The notes under the pieces were generated by a model. That model saw only the letters and a list, made by a program, of their open reading frames with translations, was not told where the DNA came from and did no database searches. A DNA stretch of 64,000 bases, taken from assembly GCA_006503535.1 (NCBI GenBank), contig QYRS01000009.1, positions 2,046,001-2,110,000 on the forward strand, read 5' to 3'. Below, in pieces: positions 43,829 through 55,018 of the stretch. The DNA comes from Arthrinium phaeospermum. Its lineage: Eukaryota > Ascomycota > Sordariomycetes > Amphisphaeriales > Apiosporaceae. The stretch's first letter is position 1. Every line of letters begins with the position of its first letter. The position numbers were made by a program, and so were the translations under genes.

Positions 43829-46800
43829 ATGTCTGCAGAACTGAAGTCCTACGAGGCCAATGAGGTCCATGGGACCAATGGCACCACCAACGGAACCAAT
43901 GGAACCAATGGAACCAATGGAACCAATGGAACCAATGGGAGCAAGGAAACCAATGGACACTTCGAAGAGCGCATGAACTCTGAGAGCTCCGTCGGTGTCG
44001 GCAAGTCGTCAAGCAACACCTCAGGACCCATGAAGCAGGAGAAGGCACCGCCGCTGCCCAAACCCACGCGCGCCGGTGTCGACTCTTCGTTCGCACAGTT
44101 CGCGCAGCTCATCCACGCCTCGCGACGACCCTTACCGATCCAGAATGGCGACGGGACGTATAACGAGGGCAAGAAGCGGCCGGGGTTCAAGAAGGACTTG
44201 CAAGCGCTCACCCGGAGAGGTAGGCCGACCATGACACTGATCAATCGTCAAATGCACCACGGGAGACATCACTCACTAACCCGATTTATTTCCTCCCACA
44301 GATCTGAAGACGCTCAAAGACATCGTGAAGGGCAAGCTCAAGGGGCCAATCATCGATGACAAGACCATGATCATGGAAAGGACGATCCAGCTGGTCGCTG
44401 GTCTACCTCACAACTCGCGACTTCGCGAGGAGCTGACGAACCAGTTCATCAACGAGCTCTGGTACACCCTGGACCATCCGCCACTTCTGTACATTGGCGA
44501 TAAGCACCAATACAGAATGGCAGATGGTTCCTGGAACAATCCGATGAACCCAATGCTTGGCGCTGCGGGTTCGACATACGCAAGATCGTACGTCAAATGT
44601 GGCTCTTGATATCTGGACTCCTTTGATGAAATACGGAAAATGCTAATGCCCTTCGGCTACGACAGATGCCGGCCAGGGATCAACACATTGGGTGCTATGC
44701 CTGACCCTGAGTTGATTTTCGACTCCATTATGTGCCGAAAGCAGTACCGTAAACATCCCAACAACGTCTCCAGCGTGTTGTGGTATTGGGCTACTATCAT
44801 AATTCATGTAAGCAGATTCGCACTCGCAGGAAATGAGGAAGCTCGTATACTAACCGAAACATAGGATCTTTTCTGTAAGGAGCTTCCTGCTTGGCAACGC
44901 CAAAGAGAATCAGGCACATGTATTCCGAGAAGCTGTCGAAGGACTAACACAGCTGCGAACAATTAGGGACCGATTTCACCGACATCTCCAAGACGAAGAC
45001 ATCCTCCTACCTCGACCTGTCCCCGTTGTACGGTAGCAATCAGATAATGCAAGACTCGATCCGAACCTTCAAGGACGGCATGATGAAGCCGGATACGTAC
45101 GCCGATAAGCGACTGGTCGGCATGTTCCCCGGTGTCTCTGTCATCTTGATCATGTTCAACAGAGTATGGCTCGCTTGTCCCACCTTTCCGTCAATCACTG
45201 GAGGCTGATCGTGACTTTTCCAGTTTCACAACTATGTCGCCGAAAACCTGGCGGCCATCAACGAGAATGGACGGTTCACCAAGCCCTCGCCGAACCTTGA
45301 CGAGACCAAGGCCGCCGCGGCATGGAAGAAGTACGATAACGATCTGTTCCAGACGGCCCGTTTGGTAACAGCCGGTCTGTACATAGTAAGTGACCCATCG
45401 TACTGAATACAAGCAGAGTGACAGAGAAGCTAACTAGACTGAATAGAACATTGTAAGTCTTATCCAATTCGAACAGAGTGTTCCGACGTACCGTTGATTT
45501 GGGAACTTCATCTGCCTGGACCAGCAATGACTAACCCCTTCGCTACCAGACTTTGGTCGACTATGTCCGAAACATCGTCAATCTTAACCGTAAGTGATAG
45601 TCATCCATTTTCATGTTCAAAAAGCCCATGGGCCCAGTGAGCTGATTGAGTCACTGTAGGGAGCAACACAACATGGACTCTTGATCCCCGTGCAGAGATG
45701 GGCAAAGATGTTGGCACCTTTGCCGGTTCCGAACGAGGAACTGGAAGTATGGTATCTGCGGAGTTCAACCTCGCCTACCGGTAAGAAGATATCCTGAACT
45801 TCTCCGACTTGGTCCTGAATTTGGCTAACACCCTCATAGGTGGCATTCTGTAGGTAACCCCAGAAAACACCATCCAGACTGAAATCCTGTCGATGGATTG
45901 CTAGTGTTTTTGAGGCTAACATCCGAGGAATAGTGCATATCGGACAAGGACGACAAGTGGGTCCAGGACTTCTACAGGGAGCTGTTCGGCAAGGACCCAT
46001 TGAACCTCACCACGCAAGACATGATGATGGGTTTCATGAAGTTCGAGAGGAGTATTCGTAAGCATGCCTCCAGATTGCATAATCCTTGTCGGACCCAAGG
46101 TGCTGACTCCAAATAGCGGATGAGCCATCCGAGCGCACATTCGGAGGCTTCAAGCGGGGTCCCAACGGCTTCTTCAACGATGACGAGCTCGTGGACTGCA
46201 TCGCGTCGGCCATTGAAGACTGCGCCGGCGCCTTCGGGGGCAGAAATGTGCCTCAATCCATGAAGCCTGTTGAGATTCTCGGCATCCTCCAGGGTCGTAA
46301 GTGGAATGTCGCCGGCCTCAACGAGTTCCGCAAGCACTTCGGCCTCAAGCCGTACGAGAAGTTCGAGGAGATCAACTCGGACCCCGATATCGCGAACTCG
46401 CTCCGCCATCTCTACGAGCACCCTGACTTCGTGGAACTGTACCCGGGTCTCGTGGCGGAAGAAGCCAAGGAGCCCATGGTTCCCGGTGTCGGTATCGCTG
46501 TAAGTTGATAATGATTCGTAAGACCCAGTGATTGAGCATCAGCTAAACAACTGTTAGCCCACCTACACCATCTCGCGTGTCATCCTTTCCGACGCCGTCT
46601 GCCTTACCCGTGGCGATCGTTTCTATACGACCGACTACCATCCACGCTACCTGACAAGCTGGGGCTACAATGAGGTTGCGTACGACCTCAACATGAACCA
46701 GGGTTGTGTGTTCTACAAGCTCTTTATCAGAGCTTTCCCCAACCACTTCAAGGGCGATTCCGTTTACGCGCACTATCCAATGTGAGTAATGAGAAGTATA

Positions 46801-48502
46801 GTTAGATATCCAAAACGAAACTAACTTGGTCACGTAGGTGTGTCCCGAGCGAGACCAAGAAGATCCTGACGAACTTGGGTCGGGTCAACGACTTCAGCTT
46901 CGACCGACCCTCGTTCATCCCCCCGCGGGTCAACATCACCACGTACGGTGGAGCCGCCCACGTCCTTAAGAACCAGAACGTGTACAAGGTCACCTGGAAC
47001 GAGGGCCTGTCCTTCCTGATGGGCGATGGCGGCAGCCGCTTCATGTTGTCAGGCGATACGGCGTTCCATGCCGGCCAGCGCAGATGCATGCACGAGCAGA
47101 TGTACAAGGACAACTGGCAGACCAGCATCAAGACCTTCTACGCCCAGATCACCGACAAGCTGATCAAGGAGAAGAGCTACAAGCTGGCTGGTAAGAACTT
47201 CGTTGACATCATCCGTGATGTCGGAAACATCGGCCCTGTGCACTTTGCGTCTCGTGAGTCACTTTCTCGGATCAACTTCGATGCACATGCTAACTGAGAA
47301 TGAAAGGGATGTTCAACCTTCCGCTCAAGACCAAAGATAACCCCAAGGGTATCTACTCGGAGCACGAGCTTTACATGGTCCTCGCCATCATTTTCGTCTG
47401 CATCGTAAGTAGTCACATCAAACCGTGGACCCACTGCAGGAGATGACTGACTGAGCTTCTTAGTTCTTCGATATCGACCCTGTGAAGTCCTTCCCCCTTC
47501 GTCAAGCGGCGAAGGGTGTGGCCACACAACTCGGCAAGCTCATTGAAGCGAACGTCAAGCTGGTCACCGGCATCGGCCTGCGCGGCATGTTTGCCGCCAA
47601 GCCTGACAAGAACGACCCCCTGGGGGCTTATGGCGTAAATCTGATCAAGGGCCTGCACAAGTCTGGCCTCAGCGTCAGCGACATCGCCTGGAGTCACCTG
47701 CTGCCCACTGCGGGAGCCAGTGTACCAAATATCGCCGAGGTGGTAAGTAACTGCCGAAATACCCCCTGTTGCCAGTATTGTGACACATTGTTTGACTGAC
47801 ACATCTTGTAGTTCGCCCAAGCCGTCGACTTCTACCTCGGCCCCGAGGGTGTCAAGCACATTCCGGAGATGCACCGCATCGCCAACTCGCCTGCATCGGC
47901 CGAAACTGACGCGCTGTTGCTTGGGTACTGCATGGAAGGTATCCGCCTGGCGGGAACTTTCGGCTCCTACCGCCAGGCCGTTTCAGAAGACGTCATCCAC
48001 GAAGATGACGGCCGCGACGTCCACGTCAAGTCCGGCGACAAAGTATTCGTATCATTTGTAAGTAGTACACCTCCTTGAGCCTCTCTTTCCTCACATCCCT
48101 ATCATGAGCTGACTCGAAATGTTTATTCCGCAGGTTGGAGCCGCCAAGGACGTCAACCATTTCCCGAACCCCGAAGAGGTCAACCCCTCCCGGCCGCTGG
48201 ATGCGTACATCCACTTTGGCCTCGGACCGCACGCCTGCCTCGGACGCAACGCGGCGCAGGCGGCGCTCACCGAGATGTTCCGCGCCGTGTTCAAGCTCCG
48301 GAATGTCCGTCGGGCTCCTGGTCCGCAGGGTGAGCTCAAGAAGGTGCCACGACCTGGGGGATTCTTCGTCTACAGTAAGTCATTCGGTGCTGGATCTCCT
48401 CGTTTGTTTGCCGCAGTTGTACTGACACCGCTCTTAGTGAGAGAGGATAGGGGCGCGTACTTCCCGTTCCCCTGCACCATGAAGATCTGCTACGATGATT
48501 AA
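43829..48502 (+). CDS. ppo: Psi-factor/linoleate diol synthase (haem dioxygenase-P450 fusion, Ppo family)
   Basis: Nineteen exons, all phases agreeing, about 1,146 residues: 43829..44219, 44302..44587, 44666..44807, 44865..44874, 44967..45163, 45224..45385, 45447..45452, 45550..45589, 45660..45780, 45840..45849, 45934..46057, 46117..46499, 46558..46781, 46838..47253, 47307..47404, 47464..47742, 47812..48057, 48134..48374, 48438..48502. An N-terminal Thr-Asn-Gly repeat precedes the peroxidase-like dioxygenase: distal His in TIIIHD, Ca-site SSYLDLSPLYG, proximal His in FNRFHNYVAENL, catalytic Tyr in YRWHS. The P450 half has ExxR in MEGIRLAG and the haem Cys in HFGLGPHACLG (Cys codon 48236). The enzyme oxygenates linoleic/oleic acid to a hydroperoxide and the P450 isomerises it to a diol; such oxylipins control sporulation and sexual balance. 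The exact product (5,8-, 7,8- or 8-hydroxy) cannot be told. Confidence 0.95.
43892..43936 (+). repeat. 9-bp tandem repeat, five perfect copies
   Basis: Unit GGAACCAAT repeated five times without change, flanked by diverged copies, coding for Gly-Thr-Asn triplets in the N-terminus of the Ppo protein. In-frame copy changes would alter only tail length. Confidence 0.9.
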
Positions 48503-49556
48503 GGGTTTGGCTTGGGTACTTGGGTGGGTTGTGGTGATAGGGGTTGGTGGGATAAGTCAGAATGATATTCGATTAATTAGTTGCGCATGTCGCACCGGTT
48601 GGGAAATGGTAGTATGTCGTTGCTAAGATATTAGGTAGAAGTTCAAGATACCACTCGTTATTTGCCCTTAGAGATTTTGACTAGGTTAGTAGGGTAGTGT
48701 AATGCGGGGTGAAGCTAGTAACCTTAGATCTTGATGCCAGGATGCTTGGTTCGCGTAGTAGATCCAGGTTCGGTAGACCTAATCTATTGATCACTTTACA
48801 AACAACTGTATGTATTGATCTAAGCAAGTACATAGGTAAGACTGAATTTTTGGCATTTGGCAAACTCAGAATGCTTCGTAGGTACCTAATTTTGTAACTT
48901 CCTTCTTCAAGATGTATCGAATAAAGCTACCCGCACTGCCTTTGGGTAAGCAGCATCCCAGCGTGGTGCGTGGTTGCCTCTAGAGACTAACCTACACTTT
49001 CAGACGGGATGTGGAGAGCGCTTGCCTGGCCAATTCCACTGGCGGTTAACACTAAATCGCACATGCACTTGCCGCTACTTATGCACGCTTCTTCACACTT
49101 ACGGCTTCATCAACAATCGTATCCACGACCCGGACTTGGCTTGGCCAACGATCGTGCCAAGTTGATAAGCCCATCCTGGGCAGCCGACAATTAGAACGCA
49201 ACTACCCCGGCTTCGGGCGGGGATACGCGAGCGGGACTCCCTTGAATATCCCCGCAATGACATCCACTGCCTCACAGGGTCTTATCAACATGAACTACTT
49301 GGGGGGTTGAGGGTCCTCTTTTCGGAATTGGAATGCATACCGGCAAAGCGTCTCGGGGACAAGGTGGCAGGCAGGATACCAAGAAAAATGGACAGCGGTC
49401 ATAATTGCCGCTGCCTCTCGGCGACCCCAGCGGTTCAATGTCCTCCGAGGCTTTCGCTCACATCGTGACCAAGCTGCTGTTCTCTTTGTATCTTTGCACA
49501 TCTCATCCATACTCAACTCGGGTATGATCAAAAGCTAGGTGGTTCTATGAGGGAAG
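48503..49556. other. Intergenic region between Ppo and the Zn2Cys6 gene
   Basis: About 1.05 kb on the same strand as both genes. AT-rich 3' flank, then mixed sequence that should include the regulator's promoter. A 66-residue frame near 48974 is not convincing. Confidence 0.45.
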
Positions 49557-52210
49557 ATGGATAGTCCTATGATCAACGAGGTGGTTGTGTGCACTTCCCC
49601 AAAGGAGAAGGAGACAGCTCCTCGGCCAATGAAGAGGCCTCGGGTCGCTGTCGCTTGTCAACGGTTAGTCCCCTCCAAAACCTTGTACTATCAGTTGCTG
49701 GATATCGCGATCTAACACAATCTAAATAGATGCAAGAGGAGAAAACAGATAAGTCCAACAATCTGGGCCTCTGAATAATGCCCGCTAACAGTCTTGCTGC
49801 ACAAATGCAATGGACTGCATCCATGTCTAAACTGTAAGCATGGACTTATTTTACTACATTGCTGGCTGTCTTATACCATGGCCTTGTCCCCAGGTATGGG
49901 GCAGCATTTCCCAATCCTAGATCGTGAAGAAAGCACTGCCACTAAAGTCTAGCTGCAGGTCAGGACTTTGGGGCCGACTGCATCTATCTCCCGCCCAAGT
50001 CCATGACTATTCACCGAGACCATCGAGACCACCAACAGAAGTCCGTCCAGGCCGTAGAAGATCGGGTAGCTGAACTCGAGTCAATCATCAGGAGGGAGGG
50101 CATCAGTGATACACACAACAAGCGTAAACGGTGCACAGAATATGACGAACTTACCAATGTGCTTACCCCCGTCGAGTCCGTCGAGTCTCCCGCCGTCATA
50201 CAATGGAATCCCTCTCCTACGCCCTCAGACACTCGATCCGATATCGCGCCTCAGAGTTTCAGCCGTCAGTCTAGGGTTGCGACTGGCACAGTGATGGATA
50301 TCTTGGGCGACTTATCAGCAGAAGCCCCTGGTGCCTTTTTCGGCGCATCGTCGCAGATTACGATGGGCAGAGTGATCTCCAGCATCATCCAAGCTAGCAA
50401 GCAAAGGGTGGACATCCCGAGGAATACCACCTGGGAGCAGCTGACTCCCAGCCCGAGGACCACTGCGTCGGCTTCTTCAGATGATTCGCCGGAACTTGCT
50501 CAGATATCAGCGGGAAGTGCCCAAAGGCTATTCGACTACTACCTACGCCATGTTGCCACCCGTTGGCCTGTTTTACCGACGTCTTTTGTCCATTTGCTCT
50601 ATACTGAGCGCCACAATCTTTCCGACGCATTCTTGTAAGTCACCACAATGACGTACACGTTTGATAGCGTGACTTACTATGGTTAGCACGAGCGTCTTGC
50701 ATATGGTTTATGCCATTGCAGGTCGGTACTTGGAGGCTGCGAGAGAAATGGGGGGCTTTTTCCCCGAGCAACATTTTGCCGCGGCAATGTGCAACCTAGA
50801 CGAGGTCCTTCGGCTTCAGGACATTCGCTCCGTCCAATTCTTGCTGCTACTATCAGTCTACAGTCTGAGATCACCCGGAGGCCCAGAAGCTTGGACATAT
50901 ATCGGACTTGCTATGAGGCAATGCATTGACCTAGGTTTACACCGAAAACCACGCCGGTCCAAGTCGTTCTTTGATTACGAGATGAGGAAAAGAGTCTTTT
51001 GGACTACCTATTGTCTCGACCGCCAACTGTCTATATCTACGGGGAGACCATTTGCCATATCAGACAGAGACATCGATGTAGAGGTAAGGACGATTTCGTC
51101 GCAAGTTGGTAGACGTTAGTTGACCAGTGCATGCGTCAGTTTCCACTCGATATAGATGAGGCCACCGAGGACCTCGAAGTACTCGAAAAGACGTACCATA
51201 CTTTTAAGTTTCCAGCTTCTAGGATATCTCCGCAACCCGCGTCAATAGCTGGATTCCTACATGTCTGCAAACTCCGCGTCATCGAATCTCGTATATACCA
51301 GTCCATGTACAGAGTTGACCAGTCCACTACTGCAGACGAGGAAGAAGTCGAAAGTTTCCTCAATGAGATTGAAGGGTGGAAGACTTGTATACCAATGGTT
51401 ATTGAATCTCCTTATTCGGATGTCGTGGTCAGTGATGCATACGATACTTATGTAAGGCCCCTCCAGTACGTTTCGCGGAGCTCAACTGATAACGCAGTGC
51501 AGATGTTATACTACTACCAATGTTTGAGCTTACTGCTAAGTCCCTTCATTCTCTCGGGGGCATCTCAGATCAGTGTTCGAAGATGCGCGGATGCTTGTGG
51601 TGGCGTTTGTCGCACATACAAAAAGCTTCACCAATCATTACCTATCGGGTTTTCGTCAATTGATCTACGCTCCGTGTTTCTGGCAGGCGTGACATTGGTC
51701 TACTGCGCCTGGGCCTTGCCGAAGGAAGTCGTCAGCATCAACGCCAGTAATGACATGAACGCTTGTAGCATCGTGCTCTACATAATTACGGAACGCTTGC
51801 CAGCCGCGCGGAAATACCGGGACATCTACGAAACGATCAAATCGATGGCACTGGAGTCTATAGAAACGAGTCAGTACCAAGCAAGGCGGGCCATTACGAA
51901 ACTACGACCTTGTATTCAGGGTGCTTTACTTGCTCTCCAGTCGGACCAGTTTGATGAGCAGAATAAGCTTTCGACCATGCTGTTGGACATGACAGGAGAG
52001 CCTGCAGCACTTAGCGAGGACGCGCCGTCTGCGTCTGCACCGGCTGAGCGTAGTGATGCAGATTCTCTGGCTTTGGATAAATCACATTCGGGACTTCCTC
52101 TCGACGGGATACCGCTCGACTTTGGAAAAGCTGACACCTACAACGCCATGGACCTTCAGTTGGGAACAATATTCGTGGCACCGGGAAAAGAGTGGGCGGC
52201 CAGTATATGA
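49557..52210 (+). CDS. Zn2Cys6 fungal transcription factor
   Basis: Seven exons inferred: 49557..49663, 49730..49748, 49803..49833, 49959..50634, 50687..51083, 51140..51451 and 51503..52210; about 749 residues. The DNA-binding domain is spread over exons 1-4 and reads C-QR-C-KRRKQK-C-NGLHP-C-LN-C-QDFGAD-C, the canonical CX2CX6CX5CX2CX6C. It is only obtained if the second intron is an AT-AC intron (49749..49802). A basic linker and a coiled helix (AVEDRVAELESIIRREG) follow, for dimerisation. The middle homology region appears as FDYYLRHVATRWPVLP, AIAGRYLEAAREMG, AWTYIGLAMRQCIDLGLHRK and RKRVFWTTYCLDRQLSISTGRPFAISDRDID. Intron 51452..51502 is 51 nt and stopless, so its removal is a judgement. 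The protein is nuclear. Lying 1 kb downstream of the Ppo gene on the same strand, it could regulate it, but this is inference only. Confidence 0.85.
49749..49802 (+). other. Predicted AT-AC intron in the zinc-cluster coding region
   Basis: 54 nt, starting ATAAGT and ending TGCAC, with a GCTAAC branch-like site 14 nt from the end. Both flanks are phase 0. Removing it joins KRRKQ to KCNG and yields exact zinc-cluster spacing; no GT-AG choice does. The 5' site looks like a U2-type donor with A for G at +1. Confidence 0.65.
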
Positions 52211-53129
52211 CATGCGCATACTATATACAAGAAGATGAGTGAAGATGGCTGAAGGCCTGATTACACTTCGCCATGTTTTCAACGATTTTCAGCAATAAAG
52301 GGGGCAATATACAAACTCAGCCCAGTGTGTATAATTGCACATGTCTTACATTGAGCAAAGACTTGAGATCATGCAAACAGAGATTCGCCATCTAGATGCG
52401 CACGTTTCAGTGGGAAAACACCTCGGATAATGGTGCTTATCGCAGACGGTATTTTGTACTGCGAGTTGGGGTTGTGAAGAGGGGTACATGGGCCGAAACA
52501 AGACACTACACCTACACCATATTCATGGGTATGCCTGCCGCGGCTTTCTATCACACTTCACTTTATTGTGATCCAAGGCGCAAGTACGAGGCGAATACTT
52601 CATGTTTATCAAAATCCCTTGTTTTTGTTGCCATGTGGTCCTCAAGAACGGCCAATCTTCACTGTACTTAATGAGTTCGGGTGGGGCTTTTCTGGACCTT
52701 GAGAGCAACCGCAGCCAGCGACCAGCCTGGGATTCTACATATAATGGTTCGGCGTTATACAGGACGATCATTTCTGGTTTCGCGTCTGGTGCTGTCGGTC
52801 TTTCAGGTTTGAGCTGTCTCTCGCTCTTGCAGCTTTGGGCCTGTGCGAATCTGGGGGAGCGGGAACGAGGATGTTTACCCCCCAACAGCGGCAATTTGAT
52901 GCATTAACACATGAGAGCTCAATATCAGATGAGACTTTTATCTATCTGTTCAATTATGTTTTGGCATATCCAATGCTCTGGTTTGAGTTTGTTTACCCGT
53001 CTCGAGACTTCCCTGCGGTTGTTTATAAGTACTTCTGTCCCATCTGTTATTTTCTGTTATTCCTTCCTCCCAGCATACGAATATTTGCCCCTCAGACTGG
53101 GATCCAGGTTCGACTCGATATCCGCCAAG
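52211..53129. other. Intergenic region
   Basis: About 920 bp. The last 300 bp is CT-rich, consistent with the 5' leader and promoter of the GH5 gene. Short frames here lack ATG starts or overlap it. Confidence 0.4.
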
Positions 53130-54764
53130 ATGAGGTGGTCTCTTCCCAATCCATCGTCAAGGATGGCGTTAGTTTTCGGCCTCTTGTCTGCGACCTTCTT
53201 AATAAGCCCGGTTGCTGGTGCTGACGCTGTTGCCGCAGCGTCCTCGCCATGGCCCAACGGACCGTTCGTTACCTCGGACCGCTGGATCACCGACGCGTCC
53301 GGCAAGATCGTGACGTACGCGGGCGTCAACTGGCCGGGTCACCTCGAAACCATGCTCCCCGAGGGCCTGCAGTACCAGTCCGTGGCGTCCCTCGTGTCCA
53401 AGATCAAGTCGCTGGGCATGAACACCGTCCGCCTGACGTGGGCCACCGAGATGGTGGACCAGATCGTCGCCAACGGCGACAAGGACATCCCCATCTCCAA
53501 GGCCTTCGTCGACGCCCTGGGCCAGAAGAGCGGCACCGCGGTGCTGCAGAAGGTGCTGAAGAACAACCAGGGGTTGTTCAACGAGAACACGACGCGGCTG
53601 CAGGTCTACGACGCCGTGGCCGCCGAGTGCGCAAAGCAGCAGATCTACGTCCATCTCGATAACCACTTGTCCAAGGCCGGGTGGTGTTGTATTAACACGG
53701 ACGGCAACAGTTGGTTCGGGAACAGACACTTTTCGGTCGACAACTGGAAACGGGGGCTGGCGTACATGGCGAACCACGTAAGTCCCTCTCATTGGTCTTT
53801 CATTGCACCCCCTTTTCGCAGACCCTAGTTTGTAGTGTGCAGTCAAACTAACACGACCAACCAAAAGGGCAAGCAATGGCCCAACCTCATGTCCATGGCC
53901 CTCCGCAACGAGCTGCGCAAACCCACCTTCTTCCTGAGCGGCGGCAAACCGGAGCGCTACGACTGGGACACGTGGTACCGCCGGATGCGCGAGGGCGCCG
54001 ACGCCGTGCACGGCGCCAACCCGGACGTTCTGGTCTTCCTGTCCGGCCTGCACAGCGACAAGGACCTCAGTCCCGTGGTGACGCGGCCGCCCGGCCAGAC
54101 CCTCGTCGACGGCGGGACCGCCAAGTTCAACCGGGCCGACTTCGAGGGCTACGGCGACGACAAGCTCGTCCTCGAGCTGCACTACTACGACATCATGCGC
54201 CCCAAAAAGCCGGCCAACTGCGCCGTGGTGAACCGCGAGCTCGACAACGCCGGGTTCGCGGCCATGGGAAATATGTCCACCGGCTCGGTCCAGACCAACC
54301 GGTTCCCTGTATTGTTGACCGAGTGGGGGTTCCCCCAGGATAAGCAGGCGTGGAACATGACGTTCCACCGCTGCACCGAGCAGTTCCTGGCGGAGCGGCA
54401 GGCGGGCTGGACTATCTGGCCGCTGGGCGGCAGCTACTACGTCCGGCAGGGCAAGCAGGACTACGACGAGGCCTGGGGCCTGCTGACGCACGACTGGAGC
54501 GACTGGCGGTCGCCGGAGCACCTCAAAAACGGACTGCGGCCGCTCATCAAGGCGAGCCGGGAGGCGTCGGGGAAGCCGGCGCCGCCGGTGGAGGCCTCGC
54601 CCGACAACAACGACACGCCCGACAACAACGACGACCAGAAGCACAACGGCGGGAAGAAGAGCGGCGGCGTGCAGCGTCGAGCCGCGTCGTCCATGGGACT
54701 CTCAATTGCGCCTCTGGGATTATGGGCGGCTATGGTCTACGGGGTTATTGCGTGGGTTTTGTGA
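53130..54764 (+). CDS. Secreted glycoside hydrolase family 5 protein
   Basis: Two exons, 53130..53777 and 53868..54764, phase 0; about 514 residues. The N-terminus carries a signal sequence (MALVFGLLSATFLISPVAGA); the ATG at 53163 inside it is an alternative start. GH5 landmarks are GKIVTYAGVNWPGHLETMLP on strand 1, GMNTVRLTWATEMV, QQIYVHLDNHLSKAGWCC, the acid/base Glu in LMSMALRNELRKP, LVLELHYYDIM, and the nucleophile Glu in FPVLLTEWGFPQ. GGWTIWPLGGSYYVRQGK-like sequence closes the barrel. A Pro/Asn/Asp/Lys linker and a hydrophobic C-terminus (SIAPLGLWAAMVYGVIAWVL) after a small-residue site suggest a GPI anchor. Fungal relatives act on beta-glucans, mannans or glycosylceramides; the subfamily cannot be fixed here. 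It is convergent with the esterase gene 250 bp away. Confidence 0.88.
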
Positions 54765-55018
54765 TGGCAGGTGCAGGGCAGATCTCATTAATATCGTTAG
54801 TACGTTGAATAAGAAAGGAGAAAGACAGTAAAATCAACCCCAAGTACGACACACCCTTTTCCGTCCGTTCCGTTCTCATACACCATCATGTCTATCAATC
54901 CACTCTTTAGTCTATACCCCTCTTCCCATTTATTACCGTTCTCTTTCATCTCCTGTTAGTGTTCATACATTCGTCAAAATACCCCTCCATCATGAAATTC
55001 CCTGCTGCCGCAACCTCC

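Noticed and set aside
53199..54644. A 481-codon frame antisense to the GH5 gene
   Set aside because: It comes from GC-rich third positions; it is Val/Arg/Gly-rich with no fold-like pattern and crosses the GH5 intron.
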